The position numbers and the translations under genes were made by a program. Of a stretch of DNA of 64,000 nucleotides, positions 10,173 through 20,225 are shown piece by piece (the first letter of the stretch is position 1; every line of letters begins with the position of its first letter). A model generated the notes under the pieces. That model saw only the letters and a program-made list of their open reading frames with translations, was not told the origin of the DNA and did no database searches. Source of the DNA: Ichthyophis bannanicus. Its lineage: Eukaryota > Chordata > Amphibia > Gymnophiona > Ichthyophiidae. The DNA is taken from positions 136,483,596 through 136,547,595 of the forward strand of contig CM066045.1 of NCBI GenBank assembly GCA_033557465.1. The letters are read 5' to 3'.

Positions 10173-11070
10173 TAAGTCTAAGATGTTACCTTTATTGTGA
10201 GTGGGTACCTGGGTTGCCTGGTAATAAGCCATATCAGTCATGGAATTAAGAAATATAGTAGATTGTGAAGTGTGTACAGATGGAAGGTTGAAATCATCTA
10301 ACAATATGAGAGGGGTTTTTTAATGAAGAGATACAGACTGTTTCCAAAATTGAGGTAAAACTTTCAGTATTAGGTGAAGGTAGTCTGTAGAGTAGACCTA
10401 TCGATAGGTTTTTATTTTCTGTAATGAGGATATCCATAACATCTATATTATTACTTAGGTGGAGGCATGCTGTAACCCTGGGGCATTGGAATAAGTTATA
10501 TCCAGAGAGGTTTACTTGTTTGGCCAAAACAGTAGCTGAGTCAGAGAGCCATGTTTCAGTAATGCAAAGTAAAGGCAGGTTATTGTCCTTAACAAGGTCT
10601 ATTACTACTGGTATTTTATTCCTGATAGATCTTAAATTTAACAGAATGCATTTAATTGGCACAGAGTTATCAGAGAGGTTGTGTTTTAAGTTAGACTCTG
10701 TGGGAGAATATGAATAAGTCTAAGAGAAGGTTGTTTATACTCATTATCACATTTTTGAACAAGACAGGATTGGTTATATCTGGTACAACTATGAATAATT
10801 GGAATATTGTAATGTTGTGTTGTAGCTGAAGGGTAAGAATAACTGTGATATAAGGAGTTGGATGCTTAACAAAATGAAGATGTACCAAAATGGTTTCCTG
10901 TTCTCCATTATCAGATTAGGTATAGATAACTACTCCTCTACTCAATCACAATTAGGATTAGAGGCAAATGCAGGTCCAACTATAGCCTTCACAGTGCAAC
11001 AATATATCCAAAGAGCAACAGTAAAACAGATGGAAGTAATACCGCAGGACAGAACTATACTGTAACGCGA
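10173..11070 (-). pseudogene. L2-clade LINE, endonuclease part and 5' region
   Basis: Antisense reading frames give the apurinic-like endonuclease start of L2 ORF2. LLNLRSIRNK and LCITETWLSD (motif with catalytic Glu, near 10540-10640) are followed by frameshifted GLLYRLPS, and then DDFNLPSV and KGNILDLG (from about 10300 down to 10178). The frame breaks at 10173 where copy B inserted and resumes at 3069. Above about 10700 the sequence is degraded L2 5' region without a clear ORF. The endonuclease nicks target DNA in functional L2; this copy has frameshifts and cannot work. Confidence 0.75.
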
Positions 11071-12960
11071 ATCAGTGTAGTACACACCTTAGTGATTTGG
11101 ATAATCTTGAAATGACTCTATGATATTACGAACTAGCAAACTAGACTGGATAGAAGCACCTTCAAGGAGTACCTAACAACTCTTTTTGTTTGATTCTGTG
11201 CAACAAACCTACGCATAGTGGGTGAACTGAGGGGTTGGAACAGAATCTGATTATCTTAGTAGTAGCTCACTTTAGGACCACTCGCAGGTACTCTCTGATG
11301 AGGCCCTCAGACGTGGGCGTGCCTGAGTAGCAACTGTATTTAAAGGTACCTGGGGCCAGTAGGAAGTAGAGGCAGAGCAGGAGAAGCAAATCACAGCAAG
11401 TCAGAGTAAGCGTGCAAGCAACATGGAGGGGAATTTGGGGAGGGAAGAATCCCCTGCCTGCACTGATGGGAGCTGCTGGTTTCTGGTGCAGAGAGCCCCT
11501 ATTGTATACTTACAGTATGGTGCAGAAAACCTCAGTGCTACAACTGGACAAAAGTTGAAGATAGTGAATCTGGTGCGGAGAGTCCCAAATCCAAGCCCTT
11601 GTCCCAGATGGTGATCCCCCAATGGCAGATCTAAAAGTTCATGTAGTGCAATTGGGGCAGGTGGACAGAGTGAGTGGATCTTTCCTTCTGATACCTTCTG
11701 AAGTTCTAAAAGGTTTAAACACAGCTGTTAATTTCTTCTCTACTTCATCTTTCTCCCCAGATCAGTTGTGTTTTTGGTTTACTGGTGAGTTAAAGCAGTG
11801 TTAGATTCTGAATTGGTGCAGAAAGGATAATAGGTTTATTTACAGATTATATCGTGTGCCCGGCATGGGAACCTGCCATCACTGCAGTGTTACGAAGGCA
11901 TGAAGGAAAGCCTGTTGGCTTGAGCAGCTCAGCTTCTGCAGGCAGCATTGCCGGAAACTTTGGAAACAAATATACAGCTGCCCAGGGCCAATGCACATGT
12001 CCTATGTGCCCTAAGCAGATTGAGTCTTGTGTGCTCCTCTACTCCATTAGCCAGTTCTGGCACAGCATCCCTCTTGTCACTCCTAAGCTCTCTTTTTTCA
12101 TCCTAGCCACAGAAACCTCTCATCTCTTCCCTTTCAGCCATTTTCCATTCACTCTCCACCCAGTGCACCAGCAATCTCATCTCCAGGAATATTTCCTGCT
12201 TTCTCCCATCAGCATCCAGATTCCCCTCTCTCTTCCTTCCCTGCTCAGCCAGCATCCTCCTTTGCCCCACCCCCTTCTCCAGCACTAACAGCATTCATTC
12301 TTCCAGGATCCCTAGTCCCTCTCCCGCTGCCTTCAACCAGTCACAATCCAAGCAGTTCCAGCTGTCCACCTCCCCGCCCCTCTCACCTGAAATAGGCAGC
12401 AGAGCAGCTGTAGCCCTTTCTGCACCCAGGGTTAGCACATGGGAGTGGGCATCCTAGGCAAACCTAGAGCCTTACGTCACCTGCTTATCTGAGACTTTTA
12501 TAAGTAAACTCAACAATCATATTCATCTGAACATCCTCCCACAAAACTCCTGTCTATATGTGTATTGTAACGGTTTTGAAATAGGTTTCCTAATCTTGAT
12601 GGAGAAAGTATGTCTTTATGTCATTATCCCTTATGGAATTAGGTATTGACTTATAGTGGAGATATCAGGTTGCCAATCTCGCTTTTTGTCTACCTTTACT
12701 GGTGGATGGTCTCAATACTTCCTGACGTACAGTGGGTAGATCAGGTGCCTCTCTCCCCTTGCCTGCTTTTAAATAGTGCATAGTTTCAGCATAATATTTA
12801 TATTTTAGCTCACAAAAATGAATCAGTGGCTGAGAATAATAACACTTGTGGTTTGAACATGCGCAAATTGCATTTTTTTCCGCTGATATTAGCATATACA
12901 TTTATTTAAATTATTCAAAATAATTTGATCATTAAAATTAGATTCTAGCTTCTTTCTTTT
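11071..12960. other. Intron 1 stretch with no recognised gene
   Basis: Unique-looking or old sequence. A weak promoter-like TATTTAAA occurs at about 11338. The span 12040-12420 is C/T-rich. No LINE, LTR or exon could be recognised by eye, and short open frames have no family features. Confidence 0.4.
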
Positions 12961-13071
12961 GCTCCCTTTTTTATCCTCATAAGAATAGAAGATATGCCAT
13001 ACTGAGTCAGACCAAGGTCCATCAAGCCCAGTATCCTGTTTCCAACAGTGGCCAATCTAGGTCATACATAC
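12961..13071 (-). mobile_element. CR1 LINE 3' UTR, detached by Gypsy-1 insertion
   Basis: On the minus strand this reads as the typical CR1 3' end: a TGGACCTTGGTCTGACTCAG block and a tail with TTCTTATGAGG-type units. It is the continuation of the CR1 ORF2 end at 19751-20225. ATAC at 13068-13071 and 19751-19754 is the target duplication made by Gypsy-1. Confidence 0.75.
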
Positions 13072-14491
13072 TGTCGCGCCCTTCCCCCGCCTAGGCGGCT
13101 GCCTGACGAGGTGAAGGGGGAGCGAATGTTACTTTCAAGTAACTTCCAAAGCAAAGGCTTCTGGGAGTTGCAGTGTTCAGAGCATGTGTAGTTGTAAAGC
13201 AAAGGCTTGAGCCGAGGTTTGAAAGCAAACGCAGGAATATTTTTATTAGCCTCCCTTAGTAGCGGGAACTTCACAATGAAGCTTGGTATAACACGGGTAC
13301 ACTTATTCACAGGAAAACTCAGGTAAGAAAAAAAAAACTAATTGCTTACTTCAGCAAACAAAACTTTCCATTCACTTATAAAGCTTCTCTTCACAGTGCT
13401 TCAAACAAAACTGTTCATTGAAATCTTCAATGCAAACAATTCCAGCAGTTAATCTTTTCTCCTTTGTTTCAGAGCTTTTACTGGTTTTAATCAGTGATTC
13501 TGAGACTTCTAACAGCGCTCCTGATCAAGTCTCATTCATGGCAGCAAGCATACTAATTAAAACTTTATGAGCTCTGTAACACATTAGGCATAGCAAAGAA
13601 ATGGAGTTTTTCTTCAACACATATATTCTCACACTATTATTTTACTATCTGGGATAACTCACATTCCATCGGCTCCTCCAGCTCACTTAAAAGAATGTTT
13701 TCCCCGATATCCATAGATTCGCAGTCTGAGCAAGAGTGTTCTGTGACGTCGTCACCAAGCAGCTGTGCTATCCCTCGGTACACAGAATTCTTCTCTCTGC
13801 TAATTACCTCCTGGTCTCTCAGCATACGCTGAACCAGTTTCAAAACATTTAACCCTTCCTTGCTGAGAGGCTTTCTGTAACCTTGCTTCTGGTTAAACAC
13901 TGGGAGCTGGCAGTCTGGGAACTCTTCCTGAGACCTCTGGCTAAAAGCTTTATCAGCATTACCTTTTGGGCGTTTCCTTAGCAGGGGTTCCTTGCTCTTT
14001 CCCTGGCCATGCTGTCTCTGGGTTAAAGCAGCCTTCTCGTCTCTCCTTCTCCTGGAGACATGAACCTCGTGTCCTGAGTATGGCTCCCTTGCAGACTCCT
14101 CCTCTGAAACAGAGTCAGCTCTCTTCCTCTCTTGTCCTGGCAATCTCCTTGCCTCTCTTTGGATCCTTGCCAATCTCCCTTCCTCTCCCGGGAAGCTTGA
14201 GAATCTTTCTGATCCTGTGAGTCTCGTGAGTCTCTCTCTCTCTGTTCTCTGGGGCTTATAACCATGTGACTGGCCGGTATCTTTCCACCCCGCCCCCAGC
14301 TGTGCTGCATCACCACCCTCAGTTGCTATGGAGCTGGGGCGTGGCTTTTGGTCAACAACTTTTGACAGGTTCTTTTTTTCAACCTTAGCTGCACTTTTAA
14401 ACTGAGCATTTTTTTTCCTTTCGCTCTGCCTAGGGGAAATTGCCTGTACTTTTTCCACTTCCATAGGGCTTTGGCTGTCTTCGCCATCACA
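13072..14491 (-). repeat. Gypsy-1 3' LTR
   Basis: 1420 bp starting TGTGATGG on the minus strand and ending GCGACA. It is almost identical to 18333-19750. Most of its U3 (13637-14491) is open reading frame continuous with pol. R/U5 corresponds to 13072-13630. Confidence 0.92.
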
Positions 14492-16726
14492 TATCCCCCC
14501 ACTTAAGATATTACGGGCTGGCGCTTTTTCTTCTGCACAGCACGTAATACGGCTAAGGGCGTCAGCGTTGGTGTGTAACTTCCCAGCCCTATGCTCTATA
14601 TGGAAGTCGTACGCCTGTAAGGCCATGTACCAATGGGTAAGACGGGGATTATGATCCTTCATCTGATTTAGCCAGCGTAACGGGGCATGATCCGTTACTA
14701 ATAAAAACTTGCGGCCTGTCAGATAAAAATGCAAGGCGTCCACCGCCCACCTTATGGCCAGACATTCCCTTTCCACTACCGAGTATTTCCTCTCTGGTGG
14801 TGTCAATTTTCTGCTGAGGAACATAATCGGATGTTCCTCTCCCTCAAATTTTTGGGACAACACAGCGCCTAACCCTGTGTCCGAGGCGTCTGTTTGTACG
14901 ATAAAGGATTTACTAAAATCCACCCCCCTTAATATGGGTGCCTGACATAGCTCTTCCTTCAGACTAGAAAAAGCCTGTTCTGCTTCCACTGACCATTTGA
15001 CCTGGTTAGGTGCATTTTTCTTCAGCCCCTCAGTTAAGGCAGCGCTCTTGGTAGCGAAATAGGGAATAAATCGGCGGTAATAGCCGATTAAACCCAGGAA
15101 CCCACGGAGTTGCCTTTTTGTCAAGGGCCTAGGAAATGTCCTAACACTCTCTACCTTCTCTATCAGGGGTTTTACTGTGCCCCTCCCTACCAAATGTCCT
15201 AAGTACTTTACTTGCTGTCCCCAAAACATACACTTGGCTGGGTTTAAAGTAATACCCGCACCACGCAAGGCCTTTAAAACCACCTCAATGCGTGCCAAGT
15301 GCTCGTCCCAGCGGGAGCTATGGATCACTATATTGTCCATATACGCGGTCGCGTATTGTTGATGAGGACGAAGGATGACATCAACTAATCGCTGGCAAGT
15401 CGCAGCCGCCCCATGCAATCCAAAAGGCATGCGACGAAACTGGTACAAACCAATAGGGGTACTGAATGCGGTCTTTGGGCGAGATTCCCTGGTGAGGGGA
15501 ATCTGCCAATACCCCTTGGTCATATCAAGGGTAGTCAGGTAAGACGCCTGGCCTAATTTGTCCAGCAACTCTTCTATCCTGGGCATGGGATAGGTGTCAA
15601 ACCGGGAGATGGCATTCACCTTACGGAAATCAATGCAAAACCGCATTGTCCCGTCTGGCTTGGGTACCAGCACTATGGGGCTGTTCCAGGGGCTATGGGA
15701 CTCTTCGATTATCCCCATCTTAATCATGTCCTGCACTTGGGAAACTACCTCTTGGCGTTTTGCCTCAGGCAACCGGTAGGGTCTCTGGCGTACTATCTCC
15801 CCTGGAAGGGTAACAATCTCGTGAGCCACGAGTCTTGTTTCACCTGGAATAGGCGTCAACACATCGGGATATTTCTTTAGTAGCCCTAATATCTCCTGCT
15901 GCTGGGACCAGGAAAGTTCCTCCCCTAACCTGGGGACTGGATCTGCCTTGCAATCTGGTAATTGCGGGCCTAGATCCTCCTCCTCAGTCACCTCACAACT
16001 AGCAGCTAAACCTCTCACCGCTGTTTTATCGGTGGATCCGAAACCTCCGGTCCCCCTGGTGGTAGGAGTTAACTCCGTTGCCTCCTCCAGGGCCGGAAAA
16101 CCCACCCGCTCACAAATCATCTGGGCTATACGATCCCCTATGTTTATCCTGAAATCCTCCTTGGCAAAGTTAAAGAGTAGGACCTTAATCATCCCTCGGT
16201 AGTCCGGATCGATTACGCCGGCACCTACATCTATAAAATTCTTCCAGGCTATGCCTGAACGGGGTGCAATACGCCCATAACAACCTGGGGGTATTTGCAC
16301 TTGTATGCCCGTCTCTACTAAGGCCTTTCCCTGATGGGGAACAACTGTCTCCTCGGCACTACATAGGTCAAATCCCGCTGCCATCTGGGTAGCCCGCTTA
16401 GGAACTTTGGCATTGGGGGTAGTGCGACAAAACCTAAGAACAAATGGGCATTTCTTAGGGGTGTCCTCCCTCCTAGCTACCTCCCCTTTTGCTTGTTGCT
16501 GCTGGGTTCCAAATAATGGTTGAGGGACTGGCCTTGCCTTAGTGCTCCCTATACCTATAGGTGGGACTTGCTCTCCCTCACTCTCCTTTACCTGGGGTAC
16601 TCTCCCACCCTCCAAATGAGGTGAAGCCCCTGATGAGGGTTTTTTCCTTGCTTTGGGTGGTGCTAAAGCGGACGCTTTACCTGCCTTGCTCTGAAGACCC
16701 TCTGCCATCCCACGCCTGAACTGGGG
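13637..16726 (-). CDS. Gypsy-1 pol: dUTPase-RT-RNase H with LTR-encoded tail
   Basis: Second part of the gag-pol frame, after an in-frame TGA at 16727-16729; positions are counted from the Met at 16708. All five dUTPase motifs are present: AGFDLCSAE (111-119), PRSG (149-152), GVIDPDYRG (164-172), DRIAQM (192-197) and RGTGGFGST (218-226). This enzyme hydrolyses dUTP to limit uracil in cDNA. The RT has LDMTKGYWQ (about 394-402) and YMDN (456-459), where the family has xxDD. The RNase H has QTDAS, ERECLAI and VTDHAPL. After DALSR there is no integrase zinc finger or DDE core. Instead a charged tail of about 284 residues is encoded within U3 and ends LEEPMECELSQIVK. The ORF is otherwise intact. 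Confidence 0.9.
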   Translation of the reverse strand, partial: PQFRRGMAEGLQSKAGKASALAPPKARKKPSSGASPHLEGGRVPQVKESEGEQVPPIGIGSTKARPVPQPLFGTQQQQAKGEVARREDTPKKCPFVLRFCRTTPNAKVPKRATQMAAGFDLCSAEETVVPHQGKALVETGIQVQIPPGCYGRIAPRSGIAWKNFIDVGAGVIDPDYRGMIKVLLFNFAKEDFRINIGDRIAQMICERVGFPALEEATELTPTTRGTGGFGSTDKTAVRGLAASCEVTEEEDLGPQLPDCKADPVPRLGEELSWSQQQEILGLLKKYPDVLTPIPGETRLVAHEIVTLPGEIVRQRPYRLPEAKRQEVVSQVQDMIKMGIIEESHSPWNSPIVLVPKPDGTMRFCIDFRKVNAISRFDTYPMPRIEELLDKLGQASYLTTLDMTKGYWQIPLTRESRPKTAFSTPIGLYQFRRMPFGLHGAAATCQRLVDVILRPHQQYATAYMDNIVIHSSRWDEHLARIEVVLKALRGAGITLNPAKCMFWGQQVKYLGHLVGRGTVKPLIEKVESVRTFPRPLTKRQLRGFLGLIGYYRRFIPYFATKSAALTEGLKKNAPNQVKWSVEAEQAFSSLKEELCQAPILRGVDFSKSFIVQTDASDTGLGAVLSQKFEGEEHPIMFLSRKLTPPERKYSVVERECLAIRWAVDALHFYLTGRKFLLVTDHAPLRWLNQMKDHNPRLTHWYMALQAYDFHIEHRAGKLHTNADALSRITCCAEEKAPARNILSGGICDGEDSQSPMEVEKVQAISPRQSERKKNAQFKSAAKVEKKNLSKVVDQKPRPSSIATEGGDAAQLGAGWKDTGQSHGYKPQRTERERLTRLTGSERFSSFPGEEGRLARIQREARRLPGQERKRADSVSEEESAREPYSGHEVHVSRRRRDEKAALTQRQHGQGKSKEPLLRKRPKGNADKAFSQRSQEEFPDCQLPVFNQKQGYRKPLSKEGLNVLKLVQRMLRDQEVISREKNSVYRGIAQLLGDDVTEHSCSDCESMDIGENILLSELEEPMECELSQIVK
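14492..14504 (-). other. Gypsy-1 polypurine tract
   Basis: On the minus strand AAGTGGGGGGATA directly abuts the 3' LTR start TGTG. It primes plus-strand DNA synthesis in LTR elements. The equivalent in Gypsy-2 is AGTAGGGGGGTA (53724-53735). Confidence 0.8.
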
Positions 16727-17950
16727 TCAATCTCTTCCCAGGACTAGTGCTTGTGGGAGCCTGGGGACTACTGCAACTGGTATTTGGCGCTTTATCCCTA
16801 AGCCTTTTACAGACACAGTATAAATGGGGTACGAGGAGGCTGCCCCATGAATGCACCTTATCTTTATGGACCTTTCTTGAGGCTCGAGAGTCAGACCAGT
16901 CCGGGATGCTATTTCTCTCCAAAGCTTCCTCGAAATCATTGACTGGTCTGCTCCGGAGTCCAATAAAGCCTCCACAGGTACACCCTCTACCTCTACCTCT
17001 AGGAGAAAACCCTCTCCGCTCTCTTCAGAGTGGGAGGTCATCAATGCTGTCCTAGCTTGGCAGTTTCTTTTCATATGGCCTTCTTCTCCACATGCAAAAC
17101 ATTTCCTGGTTACATAATCAGGTTTAGCTAAGGACATTGTTTTCACACCTTCTTTCCATACATGTTTTTCCTTCCTTTCTGATGCTACATTTACTGCGGA
17201 GGACAGACCACCTACTTTAACTGGGCTCGCCACACTGGCCTCCAGGTAACGCTCAGCCAGTGCGGTCGCTGCCTCTGTGGTCCGGCAGTCTTGTAGGATC
17301 AGGAAGGACCTCATCTCTCGCAGAACAGCGTCCATAAACTGCTCCAATATGATACTATCCAATAAAGACTCTTTTGTCTGTGTCTCGGGCATTAGCCATT
17401 TTACCGCTAACCCCTTTATGCGTTGGCATAGCGCGCGCGGTGTTTCACCTGGCTTTAACCTGGCGCTTCTCAGAAGGCGGCGGTAGTAGACCATGGGACT
17501 TAGCCCTAGGCGGTCTCTTATCGCCTTTTGCACTTCTTTGTAATCCGTAGCTAACTCTACGGGCATGGCTCTATACGCCGCTAGCACTTCCCCAGTTAAT
17601 GAAGCGGCAAGGCGTAGGGCCCACTGCTTCTCATCCCAGCCTGATAATACGGCTACTCTCTCAAATGCGGCGAGAAAATCATCCACATTGTCCTCTTTGG
17701 TTAATTGTCCAAAGGAAAATGTCCCAGTACCATATATGCCCAACCCTGGGATATCACCCAAGTAACCTGGTACTGTCCTTGATGTCTCCGCTGTAGGTTT
17801 ATGCAGGCCCAGCCAACCGTCCATCTTCTCTAACAAGGGTTTCTGCTGTGCCTGGAGCATGGCTGCCGTATGTTCTAGTGTCCGTGCTGACATTTCCTGT
17901 TGTTCTTGGAACCGCTCAGCCATCCATCTTAGTAGCTCCGCCTGCTCCAT
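16727..17950 (-). CDS. Gypsy-1 gag-protease (SCAN-like capsid, CCHC knuckle, DSGA protease)
   Basis: Forms the particle shell and binds RNA. The start is taken at the Met of MEQAELLRWM (17950), which aligns with MDPKELMQWI of Gypsy-2; the upstream 36 codons lie in the leader. The capsid holds the block WLMPETQTKESLLDSIILEQ, whose pattern matches SCAN domains, which are known to derive from Gmr1-like Gypsy gag (established). Next come a CCHC knuckle CFACGEEGHMKRNC and the aspartic protease motif LLDSGADQS. It ends LVLGRD followed by TGA, where Gypsy-2 has TGG. Since the frame continues on the far side, this is a nonsense change or, less likely, a readthrough site. Confidence 0.9.
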   Translation of the reverse strand: MEQAELLRWMAERFQEQQEMSARTLEHTAAMLQAQQKPLLEKMDGWLGLHKPTAETSRTVPGYLGDIPGLGIYGTGTFSFGQLTKEDNVDDFLAAFERVAVLSGWDEKQWALRLAASLTGEVLAAYRAMPVELATDYKEVQKAIRDRLGLSPMVYYRRLLRSARLKPGETPRALCQRIKGLAVKWLMPETQTKESLLDSIILEQFMDAVLREMRSFLILQDCRTTEAATALAERYLEASVASPVKVGGLSSAVNVASERKEKHVWKEGVKTMSLAKPDYVTRKCFACGEEGHMKRNCQARTALMTSHSEESGEGFLLEVEVEGVPVEALLDSGADQSMISRKLWREIASRTGLTLEPQERSIKIRCIHGAASSYPIYTVSVKGLGIKRQIPVAVVPRLPQALVLGRD

Positions 17951-18312
17951 GTTGGGTAGTAGCTGAAACGAGAGAAAACAGAGAAAGAACACCAAGTGCG
18001 GCCCTTCAAACGTATAGGCCCTTTCTCCTTTGACCCTGCCATACTGCTGCAGTCCCACCCGGCTCTGGTATCCTTTTGTATTCCCTTATGAATACCTATT
18101 ACCTTAAACCGGTGTAGACTCAGGCTTATCAGTCAACAGGAAGGGCCTCCGGAACTGCTCCACTCCGATCCTCAGCTGTTGATCCTGGCCTTCTCCAGCA
18201 GCAGCTTGTATCACAGCTCCAAAGAAAAAAAACACTTTTCCTCTTTTCTTTTTTTCTTTCTTCTTTCTTCCTTATAAATCCGGTGTTTTTAGGACCACGT
18301 GACCAAGGCTTG

Positions 18313-18330
18313 ATCCTTAATACTACGCCA
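18313..18330 (-). other. Gypsy-1 primer-binding site
   Basis: On the minus strand, two bases after the 5' LTR end, TGGCGTAGTATTAAGGAT begins with the TGG that pairs to tRNA CCA. Gypsy-2 has TGGCGTAGTTGTGAGGAT at the same place. The first nine bases agree, so both probably use the same primer, whose tRNA I could not name. Confidence 0.7.
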
Positions 18331-18332
18331 CC

Positions 18333-19750
18333 TGTCGCGCCCTTCCCCCGCCTAGGCGGCTGCCTGACGAGGTGAAGGGGGAGCGAATGTTACTTTCAAG
18401 TAACTTCCAAAGCAAAGGCTTCTGGGAGTTGTAGTGTTCAGAGCATGTGTAGTTGTAAAGCAAAGGCTTGAGCCGAGGTTTGAAAGCAAACGCAGGAATA
18501 TTTTTATTAGCCTCCCTTAGTAGCGGGAACTTCACAATGAAGCTTGGTATAACACGGGTACACTTATTCACAGGAAACCTCAGGTTAGAAAAAAAACTAA
18601 TTGCTTACTTCAGCAAACAAAACTTTCCATTCATTTATAAAGCTTCTCTTCACAGTGCTTCAAACAAAACTGTTCATTGAAATCTTCAATGCAAACAATT
18701 CCAGCAGTTAATCTTTTCTCCTTTGTTTCAGAGCTTTTACTGGTTTTAATCAGTGATTCTGAGACTTCTAACAGCGCTCCTGATCAAGTCTCATTCATGG
18801 CAGCAAGCATACTAATTAAAACTTTATGAGCTCTGTAACACATTAGGCATAGCAAAGAAATGGAGTTTTTATTCAACACATATATTCTCACACTATTATT
18901 TTACTATCTGGGATAACTCACATTCCATCGGCTCCTCCAGCTCACTTAAAAGAATGTTTTCCCCGATATCCATAGATTCGCAGTCTGAGCAAGAGTGTTC
19001 TGTGACGTCGTCACCAAGCAGCTGTGCTTTCCCTCAGTACACAGAATTCTTCTCTCTGCTAATTACCTCCTGGTCTCTCAGCATACGCTGAACCAGTTTC
19101 AAAACATTTAACCCTTCCTTGCTGAGAGGCTTTCTGTAACCTTGCTTCTGGTTAAACACTGGGAGCTGGCAGTCTGGGAACTCTTCCTGAGACCTCTGGC
19201 TAAAAGCTTTATCAGCATTACCTTTTGGGCGTTTCCTTAGCAGGGGTTCCTTGCTCTTTCCCTGGCCATGCTGTCTCTGGGTTAAAGCAGCCTTCTCGTC
19301 TCTCCTTCTCCTGGAGACATGAACCTCGTGTCCTGAGTATGGCTCCCTTGCAGACTCCTCCTCTGAAACAGAGTCAGATCTCTTCCTCTCTTGTCCTGGC
19401 AATCTCCTTGCCTCTCTTTGGATCCTTGCCAATCTCCCTTCCTCTCCTGGGAAGCTTGAGAATCTTTCTGATCCTGTGAGTCTCGTGAGTCTCTCTCTCT
19501 CTGTTCTCTGGGGCTTATAACCATGTGACTGGCTAGTATCTTTCCACCCCGCCCCCAGCTGTGCTGCATCACCACCCTCAGTTGCTATGGAGCTGGGGCG
19601 TGGCTTTTGGTCAACAACTTTTGACAGGTTCTTTTTTTCAACCTTAGCTGCACTTTTAAACTGAGCATTTTTTTTCCTTTCGCTCTGCCTAGGGGAAATT
19701 GCCTGTACTTTTTCCACTTCCATAGGGCTTTGGCTGTCTTCGCCATCACA
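18333..19750 (-). repeat. Gypsy-1 5' LTR
   Basis: 1418 bp, partner of 13072-14491. The U3 frame corresponding to the pol tail is open over about 240 codons (19034-19750 and beyond), then stops at a TGA where the 3' LTR has CGA. It should carry the element's promoter; no obvious TATA box was picked out. Confidence 0.92.
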
Positions 19751-20225
19751 ATACCTAGCAGTTTCCCCAAAAGACACAGGTTCCACAATGTTTGTATTGG
19801 GTCAATCACTGATATCCTGGGTCCCTTTTAATAATGGTATATGGACCTTTCCTCCAGAAACTTGTCCAAACGTTTTTAAACCTAGCTACACTAACAGTTT
19901 TTACTACTTCCTCCAGTAACAAATTCCTGAGTTTGATTACACATTGAGTGAAAAAATGTTTTCCTTTATTAGTCTTAAATAGTTTACCCTGTAGCTTCAT
20001 TGCATTTCCCCCAGTCTTTCTATATTCTGATAACATAAACAATCGATGTACATTTACCCATTCCACTCCGTTCATTAATTTATAGACCTCTATCATATCT
20101 CCCCTCAGCCGTCTCTTTTCCAGGTTGAAGAGCCCTAAACCTTTTAGCCTTTCTTCAGAGGAGTATCCTTCCATCCCGTTTACCATTTTGGTGGTAAAGG
20201 GGATGGAAGGATAAATTACAGAAAA
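19751..20225 (-). pseudogene. CR1 LINE ORF2 C-terminus (5'-truncated copy)
   Basis: Antisense frame with the CR1 ORF2 C-terminal pattern: LKGLGLFNLEKRRLRGDMIE, then HFFTQCVIKLRNLLLEEVV, ending near 19806. It is 5'-truncated at about 20225. Its 3' UTR is split by Gypsy-1 and continues at 12961-13071. Confidence 0.8.

Larger units (their letters stand above)
13072..19750 (-). mobile_element. Gypsy-1: SCAN/Gmr1-like Ty3/Gypsy element with dUTPase and no integrase
   Basis: A complete LTR retrotransposon of 6679 bp on the minus strand. LTRs lie at 13072-14491 and 18333-19750 (both TG...CA), with a 4-bp target duplication ATAC, a primer site next to the 5' LTR and a polypurine tract next to the 3' LTR. 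One frame encodes gag (SCAN-like capsid, CCHC knuckle), protease, dUTPase, RT and RNase H. It is broken by one in-frame TGA. There is no HHCC/DDE integrase anywhere. The C-terminus of the polyprotein is encoded inside the 3' LTR. By eye the LTRs differ at roughly a dozen sites, so insertion is recent. Confidence 0.92.

Noticed and set aside
13637..14491. Integrase or envelope hidden in the Gypsy-1 tail
   Set aside because: No HHCC, DDE, signal peptide or membrane segment; the tail is charged and low in hydrophobic residues.
15948..16450. Host DUT gene exon
   Set aside because: The dUTPase is antisense, in frame between protease and RT of a retroelement with LTRs and target duplication.
16709..16729. 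Programmed frameshift between gag-pro and pol of Gypsy-1
   Set aside because: Both parts are in the same frame; only one TGA separates them.
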